From: Lewinellaceae bacterium | Lineage (GTDB): Bacteria > Bacteroidota > Bacteroidia > Chitinophagales > Saprospiraceae | Length of the DNA stretch: 55,119 bases | Reading direction: 5' to 3' | NCBI GenBank assembly: GCA_947476195.1 | Contig: CANJPT010000015.1 | Coordinates: forward strand, 1-55,119 | Part shown: positions 7,419 to 16,548 of the stretch, one piece after another | How the letters are laid out: each line of letters starts with the position of its first letter | Numbering within the stretch: position 1 is the first letter of the stretch | Notes under the pieces: model-generated | Seen by the model: the letters and a program-made list of their open reading frames with translations, nothing else | The model's database searches: none | Told to the model about the DNA's origin: nothing | Translations under genes and position numbers: made by a program

Positions 7419-10322
7419 ATGAAAAATATTTGGAAAATAGCCCATTCGGGCATGGTGCTGCTGTGTGTTGTAGCTATTTCGGCCTGTGTCACTACGAAAA
7501 AGAAGGGGCAAGAAACCGGGGGCAAGAAAACGTACCACTCCTTTACCAATAAGTACAATTATTGGTTTAACGCCGATGAACTCTTCAATCTTACCATTAC
7601 TAAGCTTGAGGAGGGCTATAAGGACGACTACAACCAAATTCTTGAAATTTACCCATATTCGGCTGCTGACCCAAACGGCGTACGGGCAGAATTGGATAAT
7701 GTGATCCTTAAAGCGGCAAAAGGAATATCCCTTCACCGCCCGGGTACTTGGACCGACGATAACTATGGCCTCATGGGGAAAGCGCAATTTCTTAAGCGTG
7801 ATTATGAGACCGCTGAGGCTACCTATAAATTTATTCGGGAAGAACAAGACCCTCGCCGTAGTTCCACAGCCAAAATAAAAGGAAAGTCGTCGAAGCAAAA
7901 ACTGGCTGAAAACAAGAAAAAAGCAACGGCTAAAAAGAAGAAAGAGGCTGCAAGGAAGAAAAAAGCAGCAGCAGCAAGGAAGAAAAAGGCCAAGGCCCAC
8001 AAGAAGAAGGGTTCCAAGAAGACAAGCGGAAAAGAAACTACAAAATCTTCCGAAAAGCCCGCCCCAATCATCTTGCCTAAAGACGTGGTCAAGCCTAAAG
8101 AGAATAGCCCATATAGCGAGCCATGGGGGCATATCAATGATTTCCCATCTGCTATGGTATGGTATGGCCGGACGCTCACGGAGCGGGATAAATACGATGA
8201 GGCTGAATTTCTATTTCGCGAACTTTGGGAGGAATCCAACTTTCCTTTGAAAAATCAGGACGAACTCGCTACTGCAGAAGCATACCTTTTCATAAAGCAA
8301 AAAAAATATGATAAAGCGATTGCTCCACTTGTAAAGGCTATAGGACTGACGAACAACAAAAAATTACGCGCCCGTCTTTCCTTTATTCTGGCCCAACTGT
8401 ACGAACGTGCCGGGCAACACGAGGCAGCATACGCAGCTTATGATAAAGTGTTGAACAGTACACCTAAGTACGAGATGGAATTCAACGCTCGTCTCCAACA
8501 AACCTCAGCAGCCTGGGCGAATGGCAAGACCGACAGTGAGTCAGGACTCCAAACCCTTGAGCGAATGCTTAAGGATGAAAAAAATCTGGACTATCGAGAC
8601 CAGATCTACTTTTCAATGGCCAATATCGAACTTCATGACAAGAAAAATAAAGAGGGTATAGAATATCTACGCAAATCATTGTCATACAGTAAAAACAATA
8701 CGGTACTTCGCGCTGAAAGCTATCTTAAATTAGCTGATCTATATTTTGAGGAGGAGCAGTTCGTGTTGGCAAAGGCTTACTACGATAGTACATTGACTGT
8801 TTTACCGGTGGAAGATATTCGCCACAAACGGGCTGCGGATTATGCCACTAATCTTAAAGACATTGCCCGCTTAATCCAAACAATCCAGGATAATGACAGC
8901 ATCGTTCGTATCTTCCGTATGACGGATGTAGAGCGTAAAGACTTGGCAAAAAAAATCAAAAAGCAGCGACAGACAGCTGAGAACGAGGCTTTAAAAAATT
9001 CCGCTGCAAATACCGGACCAGCAGACCCGGCCAAAGCACCCGCTCCTATCGCTGGCAATAAACCATCTGCTTTTTATTTTTATAACGAAACATTCCTGAA
9101 GAAAGGACGAAAGGATTTCGCCCGCCAATGGGGTGATCGCAAATTAGATGACAACTGGAGGCGTAGTGCGCGGGTTGGAGCCAATGTGGCAGACAACGCA
9201 AATCCACAACGACGTATAGGGGATGGAGAACAAAACGCGGAAGATAGCACCCAAATAGAAGCAGATGCAGAAGCCGCCCTCAAGGATATATTTTCTAATA
9301 TCCCAAAATCGGAGGAGGAACTTACGGTAATTCACATGGCTACCTATGAGGCCATGTACCAACTTGGAACCCTTTTCCGTGATCGCCTCCAGAACAATCG
9401 CCGTTGCTCAGGTACACTTGAAGAGATGCAAACCCGCTACCCTGACACGGCTCGGTACGAAAAAGAAACCTGGTATTACTGTTATTTGGCTTTCACAGAT
9501 CTTACCAACCGTGAACGAGCACAATATTACTATGATAAACTGGTAGAAAAATATCCCAAAAGTGCCTATGCACGCACGCTCACGGACCCCAATTTCCTGA
9601 ATGCCACCAAAGAACGGGAACAAGAACTTAATAAATATTACGAAGTAACCTACGTCCTCTTTAAAAAAGGAAGCTACAAAGAAGCCTTTGACCGCTGTGA
9701 AAGTGCACCCAAAAAATTTGGATCTCAAAATCCATTAGTAGCAAAATTTGCCTTGCTCAGTGCGCTTTGCACTGGTAGTATTGGTGGAAACGAGGCGTAT
9801 TGCGCGGCACTTGGCGAAGTTATCAAACGCTATCCGGATAGTCCGGAAGCTATCAGGGCCAAGGAAATTGCTCGTCTGCTTTCTTGCAAAGGGTTCGAGG
9901 TGGAGGAGAAGAAAAAAAGCGATACACCGCTCGATGAGGGGTTCACGCGTGAGGATGATAAACTGCACTATTTCATTGTCGCCCTTACCGGAGAAAATGT
10001 GCGTTTAGACGATGTAAAGGCGGCAGTATCCGATTACAACAGCGAAAATCACAAGACTGAGCAGCTTAGGATCTCCAATATTTTCCTGGGTACCGACACC
10101 AATACGCCCATCATTGTCATTCGTAAATTTGATAACAAAGAACAGGCCTTGCGTTATTACAAAGAGGTCAAATCCCAGCCAGGATTCTTGGGCGAAACTG
10201 CTAAAAAAACGTACAACAAAGAGATCTTTGTGGTAACTCAAGAGAACTACCGACGCATCCTAAAAAACAAGACCCTCGACCGCTATCGGGAGTTTTTTGA
10301 AGAAAATTACTTGAAAAAGTAA
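7419..10322 (+). CDS. sprE: PorW/SprE-like TPR lipoprotein of the type IX secretion system
   Basis: SprE (PorW) is an inner-face outer-membrane lipoprotein with TPR repeats that links the T9SS motor to the translocon and is needed for secretion and gliding. Starting at the ATG at 7419 (MKNIWKIAHS) the protein has 967 residues and a lipobox (VVAISAC, Cys about 24). The mature start contains the SprE-like block YHSFTNKYNYWFNADELF. TPR helices follow at about 115-140 and from about 240 to 475 (for example YDEAEFLFRELW, YERAGQHEAAYAAYDKVL) and again at about 640-830; a C-terminal domain ends the protein. Residues about 143-229 form an unusually Lys/Ala-rich linker. A strong hairpin terminator follows. 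Slightly longer than characterised SprE because of the linker. Family assignment is from sequence pattern; its neighbours porU and porV support it. Confidence 0.85.
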   Translation: MKNIWKIAHSGMVLLCVVAISACVTTKKKGQETGGKKTYHSFTNKYNYWFNADELFNLTITKLEEGYKDDYNQILEIYPYSAADPNGVRAELDNVILKAAKGISLHRPGTWTDDNYGLMGKAQFLKRDYETAEATYKFIREEQDPRRSSTAKIKGKSSKQKLAENKKKATAKKKKEAARKKKAAAARKKKAKAHKKKGSKKTSGKETTKSSEKPAPIILPKDVVKPKENSPYSEPWGHINDFPSAMVWYGRTLTERDKYDEAEFLFRELWEESNFPLKNQDELATAEAYLFIKQKKYDKAIAPLVKAIGLTNNKKLRARLSFILAQLYERAGQHEAAYAAYDKVLNSTPKYEMEFNARLQQTSAAWANGKTDSESGLQTLERMLKDEKNLDYRDQIYFSMANIELHDKKNKEGIEYLRKSLSYSKNNTVLRAESYLKLADLYFEEEQFVLAKAYYDSTLTVLPVEDIRHKRAADYATNLKDIARLIQTIQDNDSIVRIFRMTDVERKDLAKKIKKQRQTAENEALKNSAANTGPADPAKAPAPIAGNKPSAFYFYNETFLKKGRKDFARQWGDRKLDDNWRRSARVGANVADNANPQRRIGDGEQNAEDSTQIEADAEAALKDIFSNIPKSEEELTVIHMATYEAMYQLGTLFRDRLQNNRRCSGTLEEMQTRYPDTARYEKETWYYCYLAFTDLTNRERAQYYYDKLVEKYPKSAYARTLTDPNFLNATKEREQELNKYYEVTYVLFKKGSYKEAFDRCESAPKKFGSQNPLVAKFALLSALCTGSIGGNEAYCAALGEVIKRYPDSPEAIRAKEIARLLSCKGFEVEEKKKSDTPLDEGFTREDDKLHYFIVALTGENVRLDDVKAAVSDYNSENHKTEQLRISNIFLGTDTNTPIIVIRKFDNKEQALRYYKEVKSQPGFLGETAKKTYNKEIFVVTQENYRRILKNKTLDRYREFFEENYLKK

Positions 10323-10343
10323 AAATAACAGGAATAGATGCAC

Positions 10344-10384
10344 ATCGAGGCACAGGGCTTTTGAACCTTGTGCCTCGATTTTTT
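10344..10384 (+). terminator. Intrinsic terminator after the porW/sprE-like gene
   Basis: A 14-bp stem, ATCGAGGCACAGGG with CCTTGTGCCTCGAT, contains one G-U pair and an 8-nt loop and is followed by six T residues. It lies 22 bp after the stop codon and just before truA. Confidence 0.88.
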
Positions 10385-10397
10385 ATAATTACAAATT

Positions 10398-11132
10398 ATG
10401 GCAAAATTCAAACTGACCCTCGAATACGACGGGTCGCGCTATTCTGGCTGGCAACTCCAAAAAAATGAACGCTCTGTTCAAGGCGAACTCATCCAGGCAG
10501 CCTCCAAGATATTTGATGATCAACCAGTTGAGGTCTATGGAGCTGGTCGGACGGATTCCGGCGTGCATGCGCGTGGGCAAGTGGCTCATTTGGAAGTCGG
10601 AGAGACACGGTTATCCCCGGAGCAGATCAAAATGAGTCTAAACGATGAGCTTGGACACGCAATCAACATTTTGATGGTGGAAAAAGCCCATCCTAAATTC
10701 CATGCCAGGCATGATGCCCGCAGTCGAAGTTACACCTACCAGATCTCTAAAAGACGCGATGCTTTTGGTAAAAAGTATGTGTGGTGGGTGCGGGACCCTC
10801 TCAATCTTAGCGCCATGCGAGACGCAGCGGCCCGCCTGGAAGGGTTTCATGACTTCCGATCCTTTGGCTCCATTGAAAAAGAAGGTAGCAGTACCCTCGT
10901 GGATCTTGATCACGTAGAAATTCGTGAAGAGGGTGATCGTATATATTTTCACATCACAGGCTCGCATTTCCTTTGGAAAATGGTACGTCGTATGGTGGGC
11001 GTACTGGTAGAAGTAGGACGGGGAAATTTGACCGGTCAGGATGTTGAAACTTTTTTGAAAACAAATTCACGTGAACCAGCTCGCTTCACGGCTCCACCCA
11101 GCGGATTATTCCTGGAAAGGGTAGATTATTAA
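10398..11132 (+). CDS. truA: tRNA pseudouridine(38-40) synthase TruA
   Basis: TruA converts uridines 38-40 of the tRNA anticodon arm to pseudouridine. The 244-residue protein starts MAKFKLTLEYDGSRYSGWQ and carries the catalytic loop GAGRTDSGVHARGQ with the nucleophilic Asp (about residue 52). Other family marks are FHARHDARSRSYTYQI, FHDFRSFGS and FLWKMVRRMVGVLVEVG. Length is standard. It sits between two hairpin terminators, so it is probably transcribed alone from the AT-rich leader at 10385-10397 or by readthrough. Confidence 0.96.
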   Translation: MAKFKLTLEYDGSRYSGWQLQKNERSVQGELIQAASKIFDDQPVEVYGAGRTDSGVHARGQVAHLEVGETRLSPEQIKMSLNDELGHAINILMVEKAHPKFHARHDARSRSYTYQISKRRDAFGKKYVWWVRDPLNLSAMRDAAARLEGFHDFRSFGSIEKEGSSTLVDLDHVEIREEGDRIYFHITGSHFLWKMVRRMVGVLVEVGRGNLTGQDVETFLKTNSREPARFTAPPSGLFLERVDY

Positions 11133-11135
11133 AAA

Positions 11136-11171
11136 AAAGCCCCCGTGCCAAATAATTGGTACGAGGGCTTT
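11136..11171. terminator. Bidirectional hairpin between truA and the 95-residue ORF
   Basis: AAAGCCCCCGTGCCA pairs with TGGTACGAGGGCTTT with two wobble or mismatch positions, with A/T runs on both sides. The two genes converge here, so it probably stops transcription from both. Confidence 0.75.
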
Positions 11172-11196
11172 AATTAGTGGTGGGAGCCATACTGAA

Positions 11197-11484
11197 TTAG
11201 AAATGTGCTTCCAAAGCTGTTTTTGCGCTGTATTGCAGAATATTGTGCAGTACAGAAGGTGAAGGGTTGAACTGAACTTTGGGAAGTTGTGCTTTTGAAA
11301 ACAACAAGTTGCTGAAACCAGCGCTTATTTCAGAGTCTTCCTCTATCATATGCGACATTTCAACAGCATCCCGGGCGGACAATTCGCGGTACAGAAACTG
11401 TACCATTTGACTATCGTATGTGTAGGTTTCTTCCATAGGCGTTTTGCCGTACTTTGGCTTGTAAACAATTGAAAATTCCTGCAT
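11197..11484 (-). CDS. Small acidic hypothetical protein, 95 residues
   Basis: I do not recognise this protein. It starts MQEFSIVYKPKYGKTPMEE, has no signal peptide or membrane segment, and is moderately acidic with a predicted helical centre (SARDAVEMSHMIEEDSEIS). It converges with truA across a shared terminator and has an AT-rich upstream region of about 150 bp before the next, divergent gene. The reading frame is open, stands alone on this strand, and has codon use like its neighbours, which makes it a likely real gene. Confidence 0.65.
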   Translation of the reverse strand: MQEFSIVYKPKYGKTPMEETYTYDSQMVQFLYRELSARDAVEMSHMIEEDSEISAGFSNLLFSKAQLPKVQFNPSPSVLHNILQYSAKTALEAHF

Positions 11485-11587
11485 AAAACACTTGCTTTGG
11501 GTGGGTTATTGCATCTCCACTCAAATAATTTTAGAATTTAACACTGAACTAACAGAGGGTCCATTTTAGGGACGGGTTATTACTAAC

Positions 11588-11614
11588 TTGTGACTTTTAG
11601 GCAGATTACTTTTG
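11588..11614 (+). promoter_or_regulatory. Bacteroidota-type promoter of the membrane glycosyltransferase gene
   Basis: The -7 box TACTTTTG (11607-11614) matches TAnnTTTG exactly. A TTG at 11588-11590 lies 16 nt upstream, a little close for the usual -33 element. Transcription would begin near 11620, which favours the ATG at 11637 over the TTG at 11622 as start codon. Confidence 0.5.
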
Positions 11615-11636
11615 CGCTTCATTGGCATCGCACCGT

Positions 11637-14060
11637 ATGAAAGGAGTAGAACAGATAGAACACACCTTGCACAACCTTGCTTCTCCAAAACGGAGTCATA
11701 CGTTTTGGGGCTTTATAGCTGTATTGGCGGTGTCTGCTCTTTTGATCTGGGTAAAACATGGTGCTTGGCTTCAAGCGCCTAACGATGTAATGTTTTCGAA
11801 AAGTTCTGATGGTTTAAAAAACTACATGACCTCGGCCTGGCACGTTCAACAGGATTCCAGCTATGTACACTATAGCGGTATGAATTATCCTTTTGGCGAT
11901 CATGTTCTTTTTACTGATAATCAGCCTATTTTGTGTGCGGCGATCAAATGGTGGAGCGCTCAGGTATTCGATGTAAAGGATGATGTAATTGGCATTATTC
12001 ACTTCTCTTTGGTACTTTCTATCCTGTTTGGCGCAGGAGTACTCTATTTGTTATTGCGAAAACTCCACCTTCCAGTGTGGTACGCAGGATTTTCTGCCAT
12101 AGGGATAGCATTTCTTTCACCGCAATACAATCGATTTGACGGTCATTTTGGCCTTTCCCATATTTGGGTTTTGCCCATGCTTTTACTTTTGCTCTGCCGG
12201 TATGAAGAACGACAAAGCCGGAGATACCAAACTCTCCTGATTGGGATACTCATTTGGTTCTCTTCGCAATTACATTTTTACTACCTGGGGGTTTCTGCAA
12301 TCTTTTTGGGTTTTTATACCTTGTTTCAGATATTCCTGGACTTTTCCTGGCGCAATATCTGGATGCGACTGAGCCATATGGTGGTAATGTTCGTGCTGCC
12401 CTTTACCGTATTGAATGTTTGGACCCATTGGTCTGATTATTGCCCCGACCGCCCTGCGGCCCCTTATGGGTTCACAGCGTACATCGCACATTGGGAAGGC
12501 CTTTTTCTGCCCTACGATTTTTTCCCGATGCACCAGTGGATCGATCTTCATATCACGAAAATAAGAGGACTTGATTTTGAGACGGAAGCTTATGTCGGAT
12601 TTGTGGCATTTATCTTCACACTCTGGCTGATATTCAAGCGGCGTTTCCTGCTATTTGAGCCGGAATGGGAACATGCTGCCTACCACAGGGTTCATAAAAA
12701 CTACCTCCGAGGTGTTTATTTTGCTGCATTTGCGATCTTAATTTTTGGAATGGGGTTTCCATTTTCCATAAAAGGACTGGAGTGGATGGTCAATTACCTG
12801 GGTCCGATGAGACAATTCAGGGGATTAGCACGGTTTACCTGGGCTTTTTATTACTCGATCAATGTATTGGCTTGCTATGTTTTATGGAATAAAAGCCAGC
12901 GCTTACAAATGAGTGAAAAAGCGATGGCATGGGCAAAGACCCATTCAGCAGGAATGGTCAAATTTTTGCCAATTACGGCCAAATGGAGCCTGGTCATCCT
13001 TCCATTGGCTGTTTTATGCTGGGAAGCCTTTTATTTTCAACAATATAAGTTACTGCCTTTGATGCCCAATTTGACCAAGCGTAGTATGGTAGCCGCTTCA
13101 CCGGACCATTGGTTGAATAAAGTTGATTTTGGACGGTTTCAATCCTTGATGCCACTGCCCTATTATCATATGGGTTCTGAAAACATCTGGCTCGAGGTAA
13201 ACTACCCGCTTTTCCAAAAGGTGCAATGCACAGCTTTACAAACCGGCGTACCAGATATGGGCATGAATATGAGCAGGGCGTCTATCAGTCGGATGGTAAA
13301 GTCCATGCAGTTTTCTTTACTGGCCTGTGAACCGCCTGAATTGCTCCGGGAACTTCCGGACAACCGCCCTATAGCACTCATGATTGAAATGAGTAAATGG
13401 GAAGAGGTGCAAAAAAAATATAGGCATCTGATCGATAAAGCAACACCAGTATATCAGAATTCAGAGCTCAAAATAATGGCACTGGTACCGGATAGTGTCC
13501 GTGCCTGGTCGCAGCAACAAGCCCGAAGCATTGTATTAGAAGACAGCCAGGCAAATTTTGATGCCGGATATGGCTTCCGCAGTGAAAAAAAGCCATTGTG
13601 GCACACCTGTATCCATTATGACTCGATCACTACGAGTGAGCATGTTTTTCAGGGCAAAGGTGCTGCACAGGGGAATCTTGGCGATACTACCTGGATTTGG
13701 AACAAGCCGATGCCAAAAGGGACCTACTATTTTAGTATTTGGGTAAAAGTGGACGAGGATCAGGGCATGACCCAGGAGGTGAAACTTTGGGAAAAAAGCC
13801 GCACGGATGGGCATCAGATATATTTCAGGAGAGAGACTTTGCGCTCATCACTAAAAACTATTGTTCATGGCTGGGCGTTGTTTGAATTGCCTTTTGAGGT
13901 GCAGGAAGAAAACTCAAGTCTGGGTATTTTCCTGCATAAACAATATGCAGATGCACCATTTTGGTACGATGAATGCATGATCAAAGACCAAAACTTCACT
14001 TTGTATCACCGGGAACCAGGATGGGTGGCTCGGAATAATTATTGGTATAAATTGAATTAA
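11637..14060 (+). CDS. Multi-spanning membrane protein, probable GT-C type glycosyltransferase
   Basis: The 807-residue protein (ATG 11637, MKGVEQIEHTL) has about ten to eleven hydrophobic segments within its first 480 residues, for example FIAVLAVSALLIWV, FSLVLSILFGAGVLYLLL and TLLIGILIWFSSQLHFYYLG. The loop after the first segment contains SSDGLKNY and YPFGDHVLF, the acidic-loop layout of GT-C sugar transferases that use lipid-linked donors. The last 330 residues are soluble and look beta-rich, perhaps a carbohydrate-binding or jelly-roll region (WIWNKPMPKGTYYFSIWVKV). Substrate cannot be read from sequence. It stands alone between the small minus-strand gene and the dihydroorotase homologue. 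Other membrane families cannot be excluded. Confidence 0.72.
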   Translation: MKGVEQIEHTLHNLASPKRSHTFWGFIAVLAVSALLIWVKHGAWLQAPNDVMFSKSSDGLKNYMTSAWHVQQDSSYVHYSGMNYPFGDHVLFTDNQPILCAAIKWWSAQVFDVKDDVIGIIHFSLVLSILFGAGVLYLLLRKLHLPVWYAGFSAIGIAFLSPQYNRFDGHFGLSHIWVLPMLLLLLCRYEERQSRRYQTLLIGILIWFSSQLHFYYLGVSAIFLGFYTLFQIFLDFSWRNIWMRLSHMVVMFVLPFTVLNVWTHWSDYCPDRPAAPYGFTAYIAHWEGLFLPYDFFPMHQWIDLHITKIRGLDFETEAYVGFVAFIFTLWLIFKRRFLLFEPEWEHAAYHRVHKNYLRGVYFAAFAILIFGMGFPFSIKGLEWMVNYLGPMRQFRGLARFTWAFYYSINVLACYVLWNKSQRLQMSEKAMAWAKTHSAGMVKFLPITAKWSLVILPLAVLCWEAFYFQQYKLLPLMPNLTKRSMVAASPDHWLNKVDFGRFQSLMPLPYYHMGSENIWLEVNYPLFQKVQCTALQTGVPDMGMNMSRASISRMVKSMQFSLLACEPPELLRELPDNRPIALMIEMSKWEEVQKKYRHLIDKATPVYQNSELKIMALVPDSVRAWSQQQARSIVLEDSQANFDAGYGFRSEKKPLWHTCIHYDSITTSEHVFQGKGAAQGNLGDTTWIWNKPMPKGTYYFSIWVKVDEDQGMTQEVKLWEKSRTDGHQIYFRRETLRSSLKTIVHGWALFELPFEVQEENSSLGIFLHKQYADAPFWYDECMIKDQNFTLYHREPGWVARNNYWYKLN

Positions 14061-14164
14061 GACTGTTGGACATTTTGACAATGGACTTGTGCTGTAAAAA
14101 TGTAAAACGCATGCATTAGCAGGGTCCTGACTGACTTCCAATATCAAAATGTCCGGCAGTATTC
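14061..14164. repeat. Dispersed intergenic element, copy A
   Basis: The ends form an imperfect inverted repeat, ACTGTTGGACATTTTGA (14062-14078) against TCAAAATGTCCGGCAGT (14144-14160), 15 of 17 pairs. The left part holds the shared core GGACTTGTGCTGTAAAAA (14083-14100). Related cores occur at 17021, 19959, 27531 and, inverted, 34968. Confidence 0.55.
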
Positions 14165-14200
14165 TAAAACAGACCGTTTTATTTATAAACACTCAGAAAA

Positions 14201-15448
14201 ATGCTATTGCTGCTAAAAAATGCCCGCATCTTCGATGGCACCACGGAAAGCCGGGGGCAGGATATACTTATTCGGGACGGCATCATTGAGGCCATTGGAG
14301 ATCACCTTTCCACACCCCAGGGAGCTGAAATCTGGGAATCTGCAGATCTCTGTGTTTCTCCAGGCTGGTTAGATGTAGGTGTGTATGCTGCCGATCCGGG
14401 CTATGAACATCGTGAAGACATGGCTTCGGCTGCTTCCGCCGCCGCTGCGGGAGGATTTACTGCGATTGCCTGCTTCCCGAATACGGCCCCGGCCCTACAC
14501 ACCAAATCCGAGATTTTGTATGTAAAAAATAAATCTATGGGCTTACCGGTACAATATTATCCTATAGGAGCAATCTCGCAAAGTTGTGAGGGGAAAGATC
14601 TGGCCGAGTTGTTCGATATGCATACCGCGGGCGCAGTAGCCTTTAGCGATGGCAAACGTGCGGTACAGGATGCAGGGCTTTTACTCCGGGCCCTTCAATA
14701 TGCCCAGGCTTTCAATGGATTGGTTATCAATGTGCCGCATCATAAAACCATTGCTGCGGGGGGCCAAATGCATGAAGGGGTGATGAGTACCACGTTGGGA
14801 CTTAAAGGGTTGCCTGCTTTGGCGGAAGAACTTATGGTGCAGCGTGACCTCAGCCTTCTGGAATATTCCGAAGGCAGGTTGCACATCCATTTGGTCTCTA
14901 CGGCTAAAAGTGTAGCGCTCATCCGGGCGGCCAAGCATGCAGGACTACCCGTCACGGCTTCGGTAGCAGTTGTAAATCTTTGTTTTACCGATGAAAAACT
15001 CGTGGACTTTGATTCCAACTGGAAAATACTACCGCCACTTCGCAGCCAGACAGATACGGAAGCTTTGCTCGACGGGTTGCTCGATGGAACGATCGATTTT
15101 ATCTGCTCTAACCATACCCCATGGCATGAGGAAGCCAAAAATCTGGAGTTCCCTTATGCTGAATTTGGCATGATCGGGCTGGAAACGGTCTTCGCGTTAT
15201 GCCGGACGTATTTGAGAAAAAAACTAAAAATCAATGACCTGGTCGATAAAATGAGTCTGGCGCCACGTCGGATTCTGGGGTTACCAATTTCAAAGATCGC
15301 CCCGGGTGAGCCAGCCGAACTGACAGTTTTTGATCCTGATTTTGAATGGATTATGGAAGTGCAAAATATCCGCTCTAAATCCCGGAATACTCCTTTTGTT
15401 GGGAAAAAATTCAAAGGGAAGGTACTGGGCGTTGTTCTGGGTAAGTAA
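14201..15448 (+). CDS. Dihydroorotase-like protein lacking metal ligands (PyrC pseudoenzyme type)
   Basis: The 415-residue protein aligns along its whole length with type I dihydroorotase of pyrimidine synthesis: AAAAGGFTAIACFPNT, GLKGLPALAEELMVQRD, LRSQTDTEALLDGLLDGTIDF and FGMIGLETVFAL. The catalytic parts are gone, however. The HxH after strand 1 reads LDVGVYAADPG; the conserved H-x-x-H-x-S-T reads LHIHLVST; the TPHH segment reads VAVVNLCF; and the catalytic Asp of TDHAPH reads SNHTPW. Dihydroorotase homologues without ligands (called PyrC' or PyrX in other bacteria) serve as partners of aspartate carbamoyltransferase, and similar copies occur in Bacteroidota. A structural or regulatory role is therefore likelier than catalysis; pyrB and an active dihydroorotase should be elsewhere. 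Transcribed alone; the next gene is 113 bp downstream. Confidence 0.85.
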   Translation: MLLLLKNARIFDGTTESRGQDILIRDGIIEAIGDHLSTPQGAEIWESADLCVSPGWLDVGVYAADPGYEHREDMASAASAAAAGGFTAIACFPNTAPALHTKSEILYVKNKSMGLPVQYYPIGAISQSCEGKDLAELFDMHTAGAVAFSDGKRAVQDAGLLLRALQYAQAFNGLVINVPHHKTIAAGGQMHEGVMSTTLGLKGLPALAEELMVQRDLSLLEYSEGRLHIHLVSTAKSVALIRAAKHAGLPVTASVAVVNLCFTDEKLVDFDSNWKILPPLRSQTDTEALLDGLLDGTIDFICSNHTPWHEEAKNLEFPYAEFGMIGLETVFALCRTYLRKKLKINDLVDKMSLAPRRILGLPISKIAPGEPAELTVFDPDFEWIMEVQNIRSKSRNTPFVGKKFKGKVLGVVLGK

Positions 15449-15471
15449 CAAGTTTTGAGGTATAAGTTACG

Positions 15472-15541
15472 AGTAGCAAGTTTAAAGTTACCAGTAGCCA
15501 CAATCTCAAACGGGTCTCTATGCCGCTTTAAACTTGCTACT
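15472..15541. repeat. Intergenic inverted repeat, 16-bp perfect arms
   Basis: AGTAGCAAGTTTAAAG at 15472-15487 is the exact reverse complement of 15526-15541, with 38 nt between. It fills the gap between the dihydroorotase homologue and the EamA gene, ending 20 bp before the latter. It may act as a terminator or be a mobile-type intergenic repeat; there is no T run. Confidence 0.7.
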
Positions 15542-15561
15542 ACGCTACACTAATAACTTAT

Positions 15562-16437
15562 ATGCCTACCCGTCCACCTTCCGCTTTTGATTGGTTTTTA
15601 ATGATTTTCCTTGCAGCGATCTGGGGGGCATCTTTCTTTTTCATTAAACATTCGGTGGCTATTTACACCCCGATGCAAATGGCGATGTGGCGGATGGTAT
15701 TTGCCACAGTGGTCTACCTGCCCATCGCAGCGGTCTATTGGTCAAAGATTGATTGGCGGCGATGGAAACCTTTGGTTGTGGTGGCTTTTTGTGGCTCTGC
15801 CATTCCCAATTTATTTTTCGCAATCGCTCAACAGCACGTCAATAGTAGTCTCGCGGGGGTGTTAAATTCGCTTACCCCCCTCTTCACCCTTCTGATTGGC
15901 ACGACGTTTTTCGCCATGAACTTTTCCCGGGAGAAAGTGCTGGGTGTAGTGATTGGACTGGCTGGAGCGATAATTCTGGTACTTTTTAACGCCAGCAGTG
16001 GGGCTTCAGGCAATGCTTTTTTTGCAGCCCTTTGTGTGCTGGCTACCGTGTGTTACGCCATCAATGCAAATACGGTAAATACCCATTTGCGCGATATCCC
16101 GCCTGCGGGTATCGCATCGGCAGCTTTTGTCATCACGGGTGGCTTTTTCATGATAGGACTTTGGTTGTCAGGGGGCTGGGAGACCGCATGGCAGCATCCG
16201 GATGGCATGAAAGGCTTGGGCTATATTTTCTATTTAGGTGCTGTGGGTACCGTAATCGGGTCCATTTTATATTATATTCTGATACAGCGAACCAGTGCAA
16301 TTTTTGCGACTTCAGTCACCTATCTCCTTCCAATAGGTGCGATTGCCATTGGGGCATTAGACGGAGAAGCGATTAGCCTCATAGACATGGTGGGTACAGC
16401 GGTCATTTTGCTGGGAGTATATCTTGCCAGGAAGTAA
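15562..16437 (+). CDS. EamA/DMT-superfamily transporter
   Basis: This 291-residue inner-membrane protein has about ten transmembrane segments and the two-fold EamA repeat of drug/metabolite transporters. The first half opens with WFLMIFLAAIWGASFFFIKHSV and includes PLFTLLIGTTFFAMNFSREKVLGV; the second has VGTVIGSILYYILIQRTSA and SVTYLLPIGAIAIGAL followed by a last helix, VGTAVILLGVYLARK. Such proteins export small metabolites or amino acids; the substrate cannot be told. It starts at ATG 15562 (MPTRPPSAFDWF), 113 bp after the dihydroorotase homologue on the same strand. Confidence 0.9.
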   Translation: MPTRPPSAFDWFLMIFLAAIWGASFFFIKHSVAIYTPMQMAMWRMVFATVVYLPIAAVYWSKIDWRRWKPLVVVAFCGSAIPNLFFAIAQQHVNSSLAGVLNSLTPLFTLLIGTTFFAMNFSREKVLGVVIGLAGAIILVLFNASSGASGNAFFAALCVLATVCYAINANTVNTHLRDIPPAGIASAAFVITGGFFMIGLWLSGGWETAWQHPDGMKGLGYIFYLGAVGTVIGSILYYILIQRTSAIFATSVTYLLPIGAIAIGALDGEAISLIDMVGTAVILLGVYLARK

Positions 16438-16548
16438 GCTTTACCAAACCTTGGACAAGTTGAGATCGGACGATGGATGCGATGCAGCAAAGGCACGATT
16501 ACGAAGCAAGTCCAGAGTCTAATGTCAAATGATCTAAGGTCTGAAGTC

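Noticed and set aside
7326-8132. Long minus-strand open frame opposite the PorW/SprE-like gene
   Set aside because: It mirrors the Lys-rich linker, giving runs of Phe and Leu; it has no family resemblance and the plus-strand gene explains the region.
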